From Spirochaetaceae bacterium (lineage in GTDB: Bacteria > Spirochaetota > Spirochaetia > Treponematales > Breznakiellaceae), in assembly GCA_031269165.1 (NCBI GenBank), contig JAISZQ010000077.1, forward strand, positions 1-18,220: a DNA stretch of 18,220 nt, in the 5' to 3' direction. Shown here one piece after another: positions 1-6,210 of the stretch. The notes beneath the pieces are model-generated. The model saw only the letters and a program-made list of their open reading frames with translations, was not told where the DNA came from and made no database searches. A program made the translations under genes and the position numbers. Numbering within the stretch: position 1 is the first letter of the stretch; each line of letters begins with the position of its first letter.

Positions 1-243
1 AACTTGACCGAGAGCGGCGAATTACTCAGGACCTACGAGAGCATAATTCAAGAGCGGGAGAACTTGTTGAAGGACTTACAGACACGGCTGTCCGAAATGT
101 CCGCAATCTACAGGACGCAATCGGACTTATCGGCGAGATACGAAAGAAACTCAAAGTTCTGGCGGACTTTTACGCTGATAGCCGTCCCGTCGGCGGCCCT
201 CCTTAGCGGCGGCCTTGTGTGGGCGGTGCGCTCCGCGCCTTGA
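1..243 (+). CDS. C-terminal part of a coiled-coil protein with a membrane tail
   Basis: The frame is open from the window edge, so the true start probably lies upstream. The TTG at 4 has no supporting ribosome-binding site inside the window. The visible 80 residues are charged and heptad-like for about 45 residues (ESIIQERENLLKDLQ, then RLSEMSAIYR), which suggests a coiled coil. A hydrophobic segment near the C-terminus (FTLIAVPSAALLSGGLVWAV) follows, with a six-residue tail. This gives a membrane-anchored coiled-coil protein with its bulk on the N-terminal side. I do not recognise the family. Phage spanins and holin-like proteins were considered, but the membrane segment is at the wrong end for an Rz-type spanin. 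It may form a transcription unit with the small lipoprotein gene downstream, but 170 bases of repeat-like leader separate them. Confidence 0.5.
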   Translation, partial: NLTESGELLRTYESIIQERENLLKDLQTRLSEMSAIYRTQSDLSARYERNSKFWRTFTLIAVPSAALLSGGLVWAVRSAP

Positions 244-283
244 CAGGGGATAATAGCCGTCATTGCGGGGAGTGAAACGACGG

Positions 284-397
284 GGGGCAACAAACAAAGG
301 TGTTATCCGCACCGCAGGAACAAAAAACATTCCTGCTTATGCGGTGAAACATAAACTATTTTGACGGCGGGAAAGACCGCGCGCGTGTAAAACACGC
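284..397 (+). promoter_or_regulatory. Structured leader module, copy A
   Basis: The stretch 284-310 and the stretch 359-381 are each nearly identical to 3863-3889 and 3912-3934, which sit upstream of a different gene. Between the two blocks is a hairpin with arms ACCGC/GCGGT and AGGAA/TTCCT. The second block can fold as GCGG-GAAAGA-CCGC. A perfect 6-bp hairpin (GCGTGT, 383-388, with ACACGC, 392-397) follows and ends three bases before the GGAGG ribosome-binding site at 401-405. Conservation of leader but not of gene suggests a shared cis-regulatory element or a dispersed repeat that supplies expression signals. No known riboswitch class was recognised. Confidence 0.4.
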
Positions 398-412
398 ATT
401 GGAGGTTTTTCT

Positions 413-667
413 ATGGAAACAAAGAAAAACAGGGTTTTATGGTCGGGAATGCTGGTAATGGTGCCGGCATTCGGGGTGGCTGGATGCACCACATTTCAGG
501 CATCGGGACTTCAATCGGGACTGGTTCTCAACGGTCAAAGGTATGAAAAAGTCGGAGACTTTTCCGAGAAAGAGTGGACAAACAAATTTCTCGGATGGGG
601 AAGTAACGGCGGGACTTTGTTCAATTTCACGTCCGAAGCAACCGACCCGCAGGTCAAGGAGCAATAA
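413..667 (+). CDS. Small lipoprotein of unknown function
   Basis: This 84-aa protein has a positively charged N-terminus (METKKNR), a hydrophobic core and a lipobox-like VAGC with Cys25, so it is predicted to be exported by the Sec route and lipid-anchored. The mature part of about 60 residues has no domain I recognise. It contains the phrase LVLNGQRYEKVGDFSEKEW and ends in acidic and polar residues. The start is supported by GGAGG at 401-405, seven bases upstream. The next gene begins one base after its stop codon, which implies co-transcription and probable translational coupling. A shared structured leader lies upstream. The A of the lipobox and the adjacent G are good signal peptidase II residues, but the short hydrophobic core makes the call moderate. 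Confidence 0.65.
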   Translation: METKKNRVLWSGMLVMVPAFGVAGCTTFQASGLQSGLVLNGQRYEKVGDFSEKEWTNKFLGWGSNGGTLFNFTSEATDPQVKEQ

Positions 668-668
668 A

Positions 669-1025
669 ATGGCTAAAAAAACGGTATTTCGGATTATTTC
701 AATTCTGGTATTTTTTCTCATTGCTGGATCTCTTTGGGCATTATCAAAGCAAGACGGGAAAAGGTTTTATATGGAGGGATACAATGATGGTTACGATAGT
801 GGGTCTTATCCCTCCCCTATTTATGATGTAGGTTGGAAGTTACCTTCACGAGTTAGGAACGATAAAAGCATATCAGATTATGATAGATCTATTATTGCTC
901 GGCTATACACTGAAGCATATAAACAAGGCTGGACAGATCATTATTCTCGTAAGATTGGTCCTAATCCTTATGGTGCTTGGGATAATAGTAGTTATGGTCT
1001 GTATTCTTGGCCTTATGGCTTTTAA
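669..1025 (+). CDS. Membrane-anchored or exported Tyr/Gly-rich small protein
   Basis: The 118-aa protein begins MAKKTVFR and has one strongly hydrophobic segment (about residues 8-24), so it is a signal peptide or an N-terminal anchor. The rest is soluble and rich in Tyr, Gly, Ser and Asp. It has two similar motifs, YMEGYNDGYDSG and YTEAYKQGWTDH, about 50 residues apart, which hints at an old internal duplication. The frame stays open upstream to 543, but the ATG at 669 has AAGGAG at 656-661 inside the end of the preceding lipoprotein gene, and the upstream extension overlaps that gene, so 669 is the better start. Codon use is clearly A+T-richer than in the lipoprotein before it. No family recognised. 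Confidence 0.6.
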   Translation: MAKKTVFRIISILVFFLIAGSLWALSKQDGKRFYMEGYNDGYDSGSYPSPIYDVGWKLPSRVRNDKSISDYDRSIIARLYTEAYKQGWTDHYSRKIGPNPYGAWDNSSYGLYSWPYGF

Positions 1026-1050
1026 GGAAACATATTAAGGAGAAATAATC

Positions 1051-1350
1051 ATGGGAAGTCATCCATTTCATTTTGATGGTGGAAGGGAATTAAGTACAAT
1101 GGGAGCAACTTGGTTTGTTTCTTATTTGTATTATCAAAAAATTGATAATACTCATAGGAATTGGGATTCTGTAAAAACATGCCCTAACCGCATAAGTGTT
1201 TTTAATAGAACACAACATTATTATAGATATTGGCTTGAAAGGGTATTAGAAATGAACGATAAGAGGTTAAATACAACAACTATAGGTTTAAAGGCCAAGG
1301 AAACAAAGGAGATGGCAAAAAAATTGTTACAAGCGGTTCAATGGGATTGA
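1051..1350 (+). CDS. Aromatic-rich small protein of unknown function
   Basis: This 99-aa protein starts at an ATG preceded by AAGGAG with good spacing and follows the previous gene by 25 bases, so it probably belongs to the same transcript. There is no signal peptide or long hydrophobic helix. The central part is rich in Tyr, Trp, Arg and Asn (FVSYLYYQKIDNTHRNW, then HYYRYWLERVLEM). The end is a Lys/Glu/Ala helix (LKAKETKEMAKKLLQAV). The codon use is A+T-rich like its neighbour. No motif points to a function. The clean ribosome-binding site and the absence of a competing frame support a real gene. Confidence 0.55.
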   Translation: MGSHPFHFDGGRELSTMGATWFVSYLYYQKIDNTHRNWDSVKTCPNRISVFNRTQHYYRYWLERVLEMNDKRLNTTTIGLKAKETKEMAKKLLQAVQWD

Positions 1351-1497
1351 TGGTGTATAGGGAGTTTGGCGAAACTTTTTGCACCCGGCTTTGCGCGGGA
1401 AAGCAAGCGGGGCGCAATTTGAGGGACGCAACAAAAAACCAGAAGGGGTTTGGTACGGCGACATCCGTGCCGCCGCTTCGGTATGGAGGTAATTTTT

Positions 1498-1896
1498 ATG
1501 TTTTGCAAGAAGTGTGGCAGTGAAATTTCTGATGATTCTCGGTTTTGCTCTAAATGTGGGGCATCTCTTTCAGATGCATCTGAGACTAGGGATGTTCCTG
1601 TTGAAGTCGAAAAGACCGGTAAGCCTACTGTAGGTGGGGCATCTCTTTCAGATGCATCTGAGACTAGGGCTATTCCTGTTGAAGTCGAAAAGACCAGTAA
1701 GCCTACTGTAGGTGGTTCGTTTGGATTCGCAATAATATTCGAAATAGTTGCCCAAATAATTCTTTTAGTCGCAGGTGGAAGCGATTCATTGGATTTACCA
1801 CTCGGTGTGAGCATTTTGTTGTTTGTGATAGAGACAGCTATTATAGCCGCCGTTGTTCACAAGTTCCGGAAATGGAAATGGGAAAGCAAGCATTAA
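1498..1896 (+). CDS. Zinc-ribbon membrane protein with internal duplication
   Basis: The 132-aa product starts with a typical zinc-ribbon: FCKKCGSE, ten residues, then FCSKCGASL, giving two CxxC pairs in the first 24 residues. Two nearly identical 26-residue units follow (from GASLSDASETR to KPTVG), then a hydrophobic region with one or two membrane segments (FGFAIIFEIVAQIILLVAGG and GVSILLFVIETAIIAAVV) and a short basic tail. The start at 1498 is chosen because GGAGG lies at 1485-1489 and the zinc-ribbon begins directly there. The frame is open further up to 1450 but nothing sensible is encoded. Zinc-ribbon plus membrane proteins of this design are common in bacteria and usually uncharacterised. 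A regulatory or scaffold role at the membrane is only a guess. Confidence 0.7.
   Translation: MFCKKCGSEISDDSRFCSKCGASLSDASETRDVPVEVEKTGKPTVGGASLSDASETRAIPVEVEKTSKPTVGGSFGFAIIFEIVAQIILLVAGGSDSLDLPLGVSILLFVIETAIIAAVVHKFRKWKWESKH
1558..1713 (+). repeat. Two tandem 78-bp units inside the zinc-ribbon gene
   Basis: Copy 1 is 1558-1635 and copy 2 is 1636-1713. They differ at only a few positions (DV against AI, and G against S in the translation). The unit is a multiple of three, so the frame is kept. This looks like a recent duplication in the linker between the metal-binding head and the membrane part. Confidence 0.9.
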
Positions 1897-1935
1897 AGTG
1901 CTCCATCTGTTTTATCGTGCTCGATGAATGACTTA

Positions 1936-2100
1936 GAGGCTGTCGAGCAAGTCGCTTTTGGGACAGGGATTAGGGTTGTCATTGCGAGGGCGTAGCCCGA
2001 AGCAATCCAGAAAGGGCGTAACGCCCTGGATTGCCGCGCCCGCTCTAACGAGCGGCCCGCTCGCAATGACGAGGGGGCCGCAATGACGGGGGATGACGGA
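1936..2100. repeat. Dispersed palindromic repeat, copy 1
   Basis: The outer arms GTCATTGCGAG (1978-1988) and CTCGCAATGAC (2060-2070) are perfect complements. Inside are GCAATCCAG (2002-2010) with CTGGATTGC (2026-2034), and small perfect hairpins GGGC-GTA-GCCC (1988-1998) and GGGCGT-A-ACGCCC. It is preceded by an imperfect CTGTCG...GGACAG hairpin. A diverged copy with the same inner and outer arms is at 8066-8260. This fills most of the 427-base gap 1897-2323, in which I see no gene. Confidence 0.8.
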
Positions 2101-2231
2101 ATGGAGTACGCGCATCAAGCACGTGTAAATGCGGCGTACAAACGCGGGACGGGTTCCCTGAGAAAGAACCGCCTGAGAAAGTTAAGAAGGGTATACGGCA
2201 CGGGTCGTATATGCGTTTTGTTATGCGACAT

Positions 2232-2274
2232 AAAAACCTGAGATGAGCCGCACAAGGGGGGCTATCTGGTTTTT
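2232..2274 (+). terminator. Stem-loop with T-rich 3' arm upstream of the LRR gene
   Basis: AAAAACC (2232-2238) pairs with GGTTTTT (2268-2274), AGAT (2241-2244) with ATCT (2264-2267) and AGCC (2246-2249) with GGCT (2260-2263), around a 10-base loop. The run of T at the 3' side and the position 50 bases before the ATG at 2324 fit an intrinsic terminator or attenuator in the leader. The two small bulges weaken it. Confidence 0.4.
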
Positions 2275-2323
2275 ATAATCCAAATCGTGTAACACAAAAG
2301 TTTTTTACCGTAGGAGGGTAATT

Positions 2324-3724
2324 ATGATGAAAAAGATGTGTGCATTGATGATGTGTAGTGCATTGCTTATGTGCATGACGGTGTGTGGCGCGGCACGCTT
2401 CGCGCAAGCCCCGGAGACCGACTTCGACACGGAAACGGAGGGGAACGGCGTGGTGATTACCGAGTACACGGGGAAGGGTGGGAATGTCGTGATCCCGGCG
2501 ACCATCGGCGGCAAGGCCGTTGTGGGGATTGGCGAGGAGGCTTTTTCCGACTCCGGACTGACCTCCGTCACGATACCGGACGGCGTTACCACCATTGGCG
2601 CGAAGGCTTTTTCCGGGTGCAGGAGCCTGACCTCCGTCACGATACCGGACAGCGTTACCGACATTGGCGGGTGGGCTTTTTCCGAGTGCACCAGCCTGAC
2701 CTCCGTCACGATACCGAACAGCGTTACCGACATTGGCGCGGGGGCTTTTGCCGGGTGTACTAGCCTGAAAACGATCAGCACCCACTCAGCAAACCAGTGG
2801 TATAAAGCCATAGACGGCGTGTTGTTTTCGAAAGACGGCGAGACGCTTCATACCTATCCGATGGGCAAGCAACAAACCGTCTACACGATACCGGACAGCG
2901 TTACCACCATTGGCAAGAGTGCTTTTGAGGGGTGCGCCAGCCTGACCTCCGTCACGATACCGGACAGCGTTACCGACATTGGCGGGTGGGCTTTTTCCTT
3001 TTGCTCCAGCCTGACCTCCGTCACGATACCGGACAGCGTTACCGACATTGGCGAGAGGGCTTTTTCCTTTTGCTCCAGCCTGACCTCCGTCACGATACCG
3101 GACAGCGTTACCGACATTGGCACGGGGGCTTTTTCCTTTTGCACCAGCCTGACCACCGTCACGATACCGGACAGCGTTACCACCATTGGCGCGGGGGCTT
3201 TTTCCGGGTGCTCCGGCCTGAAAACTATCAGCGTCCACTCAGCAAACCAGGAGTATAAAGCCATAGACGGCGTGTTGTTTTCGAAAGGCGGCATAACGCT
3301 TGCCGAGTTATTATTGAAGTATGAAGCCATGAAAGACGGCAAAACGCTTGATGTCGTGGCGAAAAATCTTCATACCTATCCGGCGGGAGGAAAAACCGCC
3401 TATAGGATACCGGACAGCGTTACCGCCATTGGCGAGAGGTCTTTTCTCGGGTGCACCAGCCTGACCTCCGTCACGATACCGGACAGCGTTACCACCATTG
3501 GCTGGGCGGCTTTTGCCAACTGCACCAGCCTGACCTCCGTCACGATACCGGACAGCGTTACCGACATTGGCGGGTGGGCTTTTTCCGGTTGCTCCAGCCT
3601 GATCTCCGTCACGATACCGGACAGCGTTACCGCCATTGGCAAGAGTGCTTTTTACGGGTGCTCCAGCCTGAAGCCGGAAGTCCGTGCGGACATTGAGAGG
3701 CGGTTCGGAGAGGGTCCCTTCTAG
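2324..3724 (+). CDS. BspA/TpLRR-type leucine-rich repeat surface protein
   Basis: This is a 466-aa exported protein with an N-terminal signal peptide (MMKKMCALMMCSALLMCMTV, probable cleavage near ARFAQA). About 13 LRR_5-type units of 23 residues follow, with the consensus AFxxCxSLTSVTIPDSVTDIG. Two non-repeat islands interrupt the array: residues about 148-189 and 299-362. Both begin LKTIS and contain KAIDGVLFSK and LHTYP, as is usual in this family. Proteins of this type are secreted or surface-attached in treponemes, Bacteroidota and parasites, and several bind host or bacterial partners. No sortase, lipobox or anchoring domain is visible. GGAGGG sits five bases before the first ATG. The 69-bp units are nearly identical in DNA, which suggests recent expansion or gene conversion. 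The protein ends with a short charged cap (RADIERRFGEGPF). Confidence 0.88.
   Translation: MMKKMCALMMCSALLMCMTVCGAARFAQAPETDFDTETEGNGVVITEYTGKGGNVVIPATIGGKAVVGIGEEAFSDSGLTSVTIPDGVTTIGAKAFSGCRSLTSVTIPDSVTDIGGWAFSECTSLTSVTIPNSVTDIGAGAFAGCTSLKTISTHSANQWYKAIDGVLFSKDGETLHTYPMGKQQTVYTIPDSVTTIGKSAFEGCASLTSVTIPDSVTDIGGWAFSFCSSLTSVTIPDSVTDIGERAFSFCSSLTSVTIPDSVTDIGTGAFSFCTSLTTVTIPDSVTTIGAGAFSGCSGLKTISVHSANQEYKAIDGVLFSKGGITLAELLLKYEAMKDGKTLDVVAKNLHTYPAGGKTAYRIPDSVTAIGERSFLGCTSLTSVTIPDSVTTIGWAAFANCTSLTSVTIPDSVTDIGGWAFSGCSSLISVTIPDSVTAIGKSAFYGCSSLKPEVRADIERRFGEGPF
2551..3680 (+). repeat. Array of near-identical 69-bp coding repeats
   Basis: The phrase coding for SLTSVTIPDSVTDIG recurs with a 69-bp period (for example at 2624 and 2693) and very few synonymous changes. 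It encodes the LRR units. It breaks at two islands and then resumes. Such an array can expand or contract by recombination without losing frame. Confidence 0.85.
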
Positions 3725-3758
3725 AGTCCCTGATAATTTCGCGCCTACCTTTCAGTCG

Positions 3759-3820
3759 TGGAGTTTCGGAGAAAGCGGGCCTCGCCCGCCCGAAACTCCA
3801 GAAGCAGGGCGTAGCCCTGC
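3759..3820. repeat. Palindromic element downstream of the LRR gene
   Basis: TGGAGTTTCGG (3759-3769) and CCGAAACTCCA (3790-3800) form a perfect 11-bp stem with an inner GCGGG/CCCGC extension. GCAGGGC-GTA-GCCCTGC (3804-3820) is a second perfect hairpin. The end continues into CGCAATGACGAGGGG, as in the other dispersed repeat copies. It may also act as the transcription end of the LRR gene, although no T-run follows. Confidence 0.65.
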
Positions 3821-3862
3821 GCCCGCTTCGCTCCTCGCAATGACGAGGGGCTCGCGTTGCCG

Positions 3863-3934
3863 GGGGCAACAAACAATGGTGTTATCCGCTTTTGGCGGTT
3901 ATACATATAAATTTTGACGGCGGGAAAAGACCGC
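3863..3934 (+). promoter_or_regulatory. Structured leader module, copy B
   Basis: Its two blocks (3863-3889 and 3912-3934) match 284-310 and 359-381 with single-base differences. The middle is shorter: CCGC-TTTT-GGCGG can pair. The second block folds as GCGG-GAAAAGA-CCGC and ends next to the GAGGAG ribosome-binding site of the gene at 3948. The arms of the two hairpins are interchangeable (CCGC and GCGG), so alternative folds are possible. Confidence 0.4.
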
Positions 3935-3947
3935 GAGGAGAATTGTT

Positions 3948-4205
3948 ATGGACGATGATATTGAAACAACTGGGGCTAATAGTAAAAAAGGGTTCGAGGA
4001 ACAGGAAAGGCAGGCGTTTATCGCTAAACTTTTACAAAGACTCGGTGATGAAGATTGGCATAAATGGCTGGATGAAGAAAAACAAGCCATTGATTCAATC
4101 AAAATCTCTCCCAACGACGATACCGCTGTGGCTAGTCGTGAACGGTTCTACGACGAGCTTCTTAAAAAGATTGGGCGTGAGATAGAATTCCTTAGACGGC
4201 AGTAA
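3948..4205 (+). CDS. Charged 85-aa protein of unknown function
   Basis: The start ATG at 3948 follows GAGGAG with seven-base spacing. The protein is soluble, very acidic at the start (MDDDIETTG) and helical in appearance, with many Glu, Lys, Arg and Gln (EEQERQAFIAKLLQRLGDED). It ends in a basic helix (FYDELLKKIGREIEFLRRQ). There is no signal peptide or hydrophobic segment. I do not recognise a family. Its leader is shared with the lipoprotein gene at 413, so the two may be expressed under the same conditions. Confidence 0.55.
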   Translation: MDDDIETTGANSKKGFEEQERQAFIAKLLQRLGDEDWHKWLDEEKQAIDSIKISPNDDTAVASRERFYDELLKKIGREIEFLRRQ

Positions 4206-4267
4206 GCAGGGGCAGTAAACAAGGGAGGCTGTTCCGGGCGCTGGCGTTAATGACTAGTAGTTTTTTG

Positions 4268-4542
4268 GTGCCGTGGACGTAAGTCTACGGCACAGATGAC
4301 TGGTATGCATGAAGCATATCAGCCTATGTATGAAGCAGGTTTATGTCTGAGGTATGGCCGGTCGTTCTAGTGGTGTCACTTCTCGAGTGTTGGTGCTGTG
4401 AGGTAACAGAAACAATTAAATCTTTGTGCCATGGTTTTGTTCCGAGGCACAGAGTAAACCCTACATGACGGGGTTTGTTCAGTGTATAAGTTGTGCGCGT
4501 GAGACACCGATTATAAAGTCGGTAACGCGACCAGAAGACTGG
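4268..4542 (+). ncRNA. Hairpin-rich region, candidate structured RNA or leader
   Basis: No gene of normal length fits 4206-4562, but the plus strand holds a series of stems. They are GTGCCGTGGAC/GTCTACGGCAC with a GTAA loop (4268-4293), TATGC/GCATA (4304-4318), CTTTGTGCC/GGCACAGAG (4422-4454), AAACCC/GGGTTT (4456-4476), a two-part stem CGCGT/ACGCG enclosing ACCGA/TCGGT (4496-4529), and CCAG-AAGA-CTGG (4531-4542). This is more regular structure than random DNA usually shows. It ends 20 bases before a micro-ORF and may be the 5' leader of the operon that follows. It matches no RNA family I know. Confidence 0.35.
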
Positions 4543-4562
4543 ACATTTATAGGGGTAACTAT

Positions 4563-4634
4563 ATGGAGACGTTAACATATGTTCTTCTGTGTCTGTTAAT
4601 TGTCCTCGTATGTTATATGTTTATAGGGAACTAA
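4563..4634 (+). CDS. 23-aa single-pass membrane micro-protein
   Basis: ATG at 4563 is preceded by AGGGG with good spacing. The reading frame codes for METLTYVLLCLLIVLVCYMF followed by IGN and a stop. Nearly the whole product is a transmembrane helix, in the style of small membrane regulators such as KdpF-like or toxin-like peptides. It lies 25 bases before the first lipoprotein gene, whose ribosome-binding site follows directly, so it is placed as the first gene of that operon. Function is unknown, and it could instead be a leader peptide. Confidence 0.45.
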   Translation: METLTYVLLCLLIVLVCYMFIGN

Positions 4635-4659
4635 TTTTTATTCTTTAGGGGGAGTTGTT

Positions 4660-5412
4660 ATGAAAAGATTTATTAGCGTTATTATTCTGGCTGTCGTGAT
4701 GGTGGGCGCGCTTACGTCGTGTTACAAACCACCGGAGCCGGAACCCAATCCAGAAGGCAGTCCAGAATGGTTACCCAGAAAAGGGGAGGCATGGACAGAC
4801 GAACAGTTGGCCTTGTCAATCATGTACGTACAGTCAGAGATATATCATGCTGCTGATGATGACCCAATGTCAGCTTACGCCGAGGCGTTTAAGTATGGTA
4901 ATGGGTACTACAGAGCAGCTGTGTTTGCGGCGACTTACAACAATATCATAAATGAATTAACAGGCATGTTTAATGTCTCATGTATGGTAATAGAGTTTGA
5001 CAGTCTTAGAAGGGTCATACCCAAGCTTAGTGCCGAAGAGATAGGTGCGTTGTATGACGAAGATAAGCGTACACCAAAGCGTTACTATGTAAAGGTATAT
5101 GACCATAATGTAGACTACACTATGGGTCCTCTTAGCATTAAAGATAATAGTAATGTGATTGCGTATGTCCCATTAAGTTATGATGCATCGGTTGAGGACT
5201 TTGGCAAAGGCCCAGCAGAGTTATTTGAGAATTATGACCCGGTTGATGACCTAGATATAACAATGGATGTTTTAACTCTTGATGATAATGACCAGTTTAG
5301 GTGGCCAATTGGTGGTTTGTATATTGCGTCTGCTAGAAAGAAGATGTATAATGAACTGGGCTTGGAGTTTGACAACGAAGCATTTATGGAAGTTTGGTTC
5401 GGGGGAAACTAA
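4660..5412 (+). CDS. Lipoprotein, first of a paralogous pair
   Basis: This 250-aa protein has a signal peptide MKRFISVIILAVVMVGA and the lipobox LTSC (Cys21), followed by a Pro/Glu-rich linker. The core starts with PEWLPRKGEAWTDEQLALSI. The next gene encodes the same plan (PEWAPNVGEEWTDEQ, YYRAxxF, YNN, CxxIE), so the two are paralogues. The C-terminal third is acidic and has no recognised domain. The probable location is the periplasm-facing or outer membrane surface. GGGGGAG lies before the ATG. Spacing of 24 bases to the next gene indicates an operon. The family is unknown to me. Confidence 0.7.
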   Translation: MKRFISVIILAVVMVGALTSCYKPPEPEPNPEGSPEWLPRKGEAWTDEQLALSIMYVQSEIYHAADDDPMSAYAEAFKYGNGYYRAAVFAATYNNIINELTGMFNVSCMVIEFDSLRRVIPKLSAEEIGALYDEDKRTPKRYYVKVYDHNVDYTMGPLSIKDNSNVIAYVPLSYDASVEDFGKGPAELFENYDPVDDLDITMDVLTLDDNDQFRWPIGGLYIASARKKMYNELGLEFDNEAFMEVWFGGN

Positions 5413-5436
5413 GTATTTTTATTTTAGGGGGCTATT

Positions 5437-6192
5437 ATGAAGAAGATTTTTAGTGTTGTCGTTTTAGCAATTGTGACGGTTGGCGTGCTTACGTCGTGTG
5501 CAACACCGAGTATACAGGCACAGGCAAGCCGGATAGAAACAGTATCGGCGCCTAAGCCTAGGGCAAGTCAAGGTATACCGGCGGACCCTAATCCAAAGAG
5601 TATTCCAGAGTGGGCACCAAATGTCGGTGAGGAATGGACAGACGAGCAAATAATGAAGTCAATCTTACATACACAACAGTTTGGCTTAGACTGGTATGCT
5701 GAGCGTAGGCCTAATTCAATTGAGACACGTGTATTTGTAGGTGATGAAGGCACACAGTATTACAGGGCTGTATTATTTGTTATTGCGTATAATAATTATA
5801 TGTATAAATGGACAGACAATCCTAGTATGGTTTGCAGACTTATAGAGTCTATAAATACTACTGGTGACGCAATATACTATTATGTTGGTATAACTAGGCC
5901 GGTTAGGTTTGGTAGTAAAGGTTTGAACAGGCTTACTTATGTTGAACCTTACTTGCCTTTACACTATAACCAGCGTACCGATGAGCCGCTGTTGTTTTAT
6001 AAAGAGGTCGATGATGATGGCTTTGGGCATATTGATGGCTACGCACGGCATTATAACTTTTTCGGTGACGACTATAACATGAGAAATGACACCGATGTAA
6101 CAGACTCACACGTATATTTTGACGGTGAGTCTTTTAAGTATAATGACAAAGCACCAGAAATAACCGACATTAGTTTTACTTATTCTAAGTAA
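5437..6192 (+). CDS. Lipoprotein, second of a paralogous pair
   Basis: The 251-aa protein has signal peptide MKKIFSVVVLAIVTVGV and lipobox LTSC (Cys21), matching the position of Cys in its upstream paralogue. A longer linker (about residues 22-55, Pro/Ala/Ser-rich) precedes the shared core PEWAPNVGEEWTDEQ. Later shared phrases are YYRAVLF, YNN and CRLIE. The C-terminal half differs from the paralogue and is rich in Tyr, Asp and Asn. The leader AGGGGGCTATTATG is the same as that of the next gene at 6211, so the ribosome-binding segment was probably duplicated along with the genes. Function unknown. Confidence 0.7.
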   Translation: MKKIFSVVVLAIVTVGVLTSCATPSIQAQASRIETVSAPKPRASQGIPADPNPKSIPEWAPNVGEEWTDEQIMKSILHTQQFGLDWYAERRPNSIETRVFVGDEGTQYYRAVLFVIAYNNYMYKWTDNPSMVCRLIESINTTGDAIYYYVGITRPVRFGSKGLNRLTYVEPYLPLHYNQRTDEPLLFYKEVDDDGFGHIDGYARHYNFFGDDYNMRNDTDVTDSHVYFDGESFKYNDKAPEITDISFTYSK

Positions 6193-6210
6193 CATATACA
6201 GGGGGCTATT

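Noticed and set aside
543..668. Upstream extension of the gene at 669
   Set aside because: It overlaps the lipoprotein gene and has no ribosome-binding site, while 669 has a good one followed by a membrane helix.
2143..2215. Possible TPP-type riboswitch because of CTGAGA motifs
   Set aside because: The second conserved TPP segment is missing and the downstream gene is a surface protein; the motif is only a 10-base direct repeat.
2305..3642. Long open frames on the minus strand and in other plus frames across the LRR gene
   Set aside because: They arise because the 69-bp units keep every frame open. Their translations are low-complexity mirrors of the LRR units and have no starts with ribosome-binding sites.
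2551..3680. CRISPR-like regular repeats
   Set aside because: The 69-bp spacing is due to protein-coding LRR units. There are no unique spacers and no cas genes.
4206..4562. tRNA, RNase P or group II intron end
   Set aside because: One hairpin looks like an anticodon arm but has an eight-base loop and no matching acceptor or T arm. RNase P core motifs and an intron domain V were not found.
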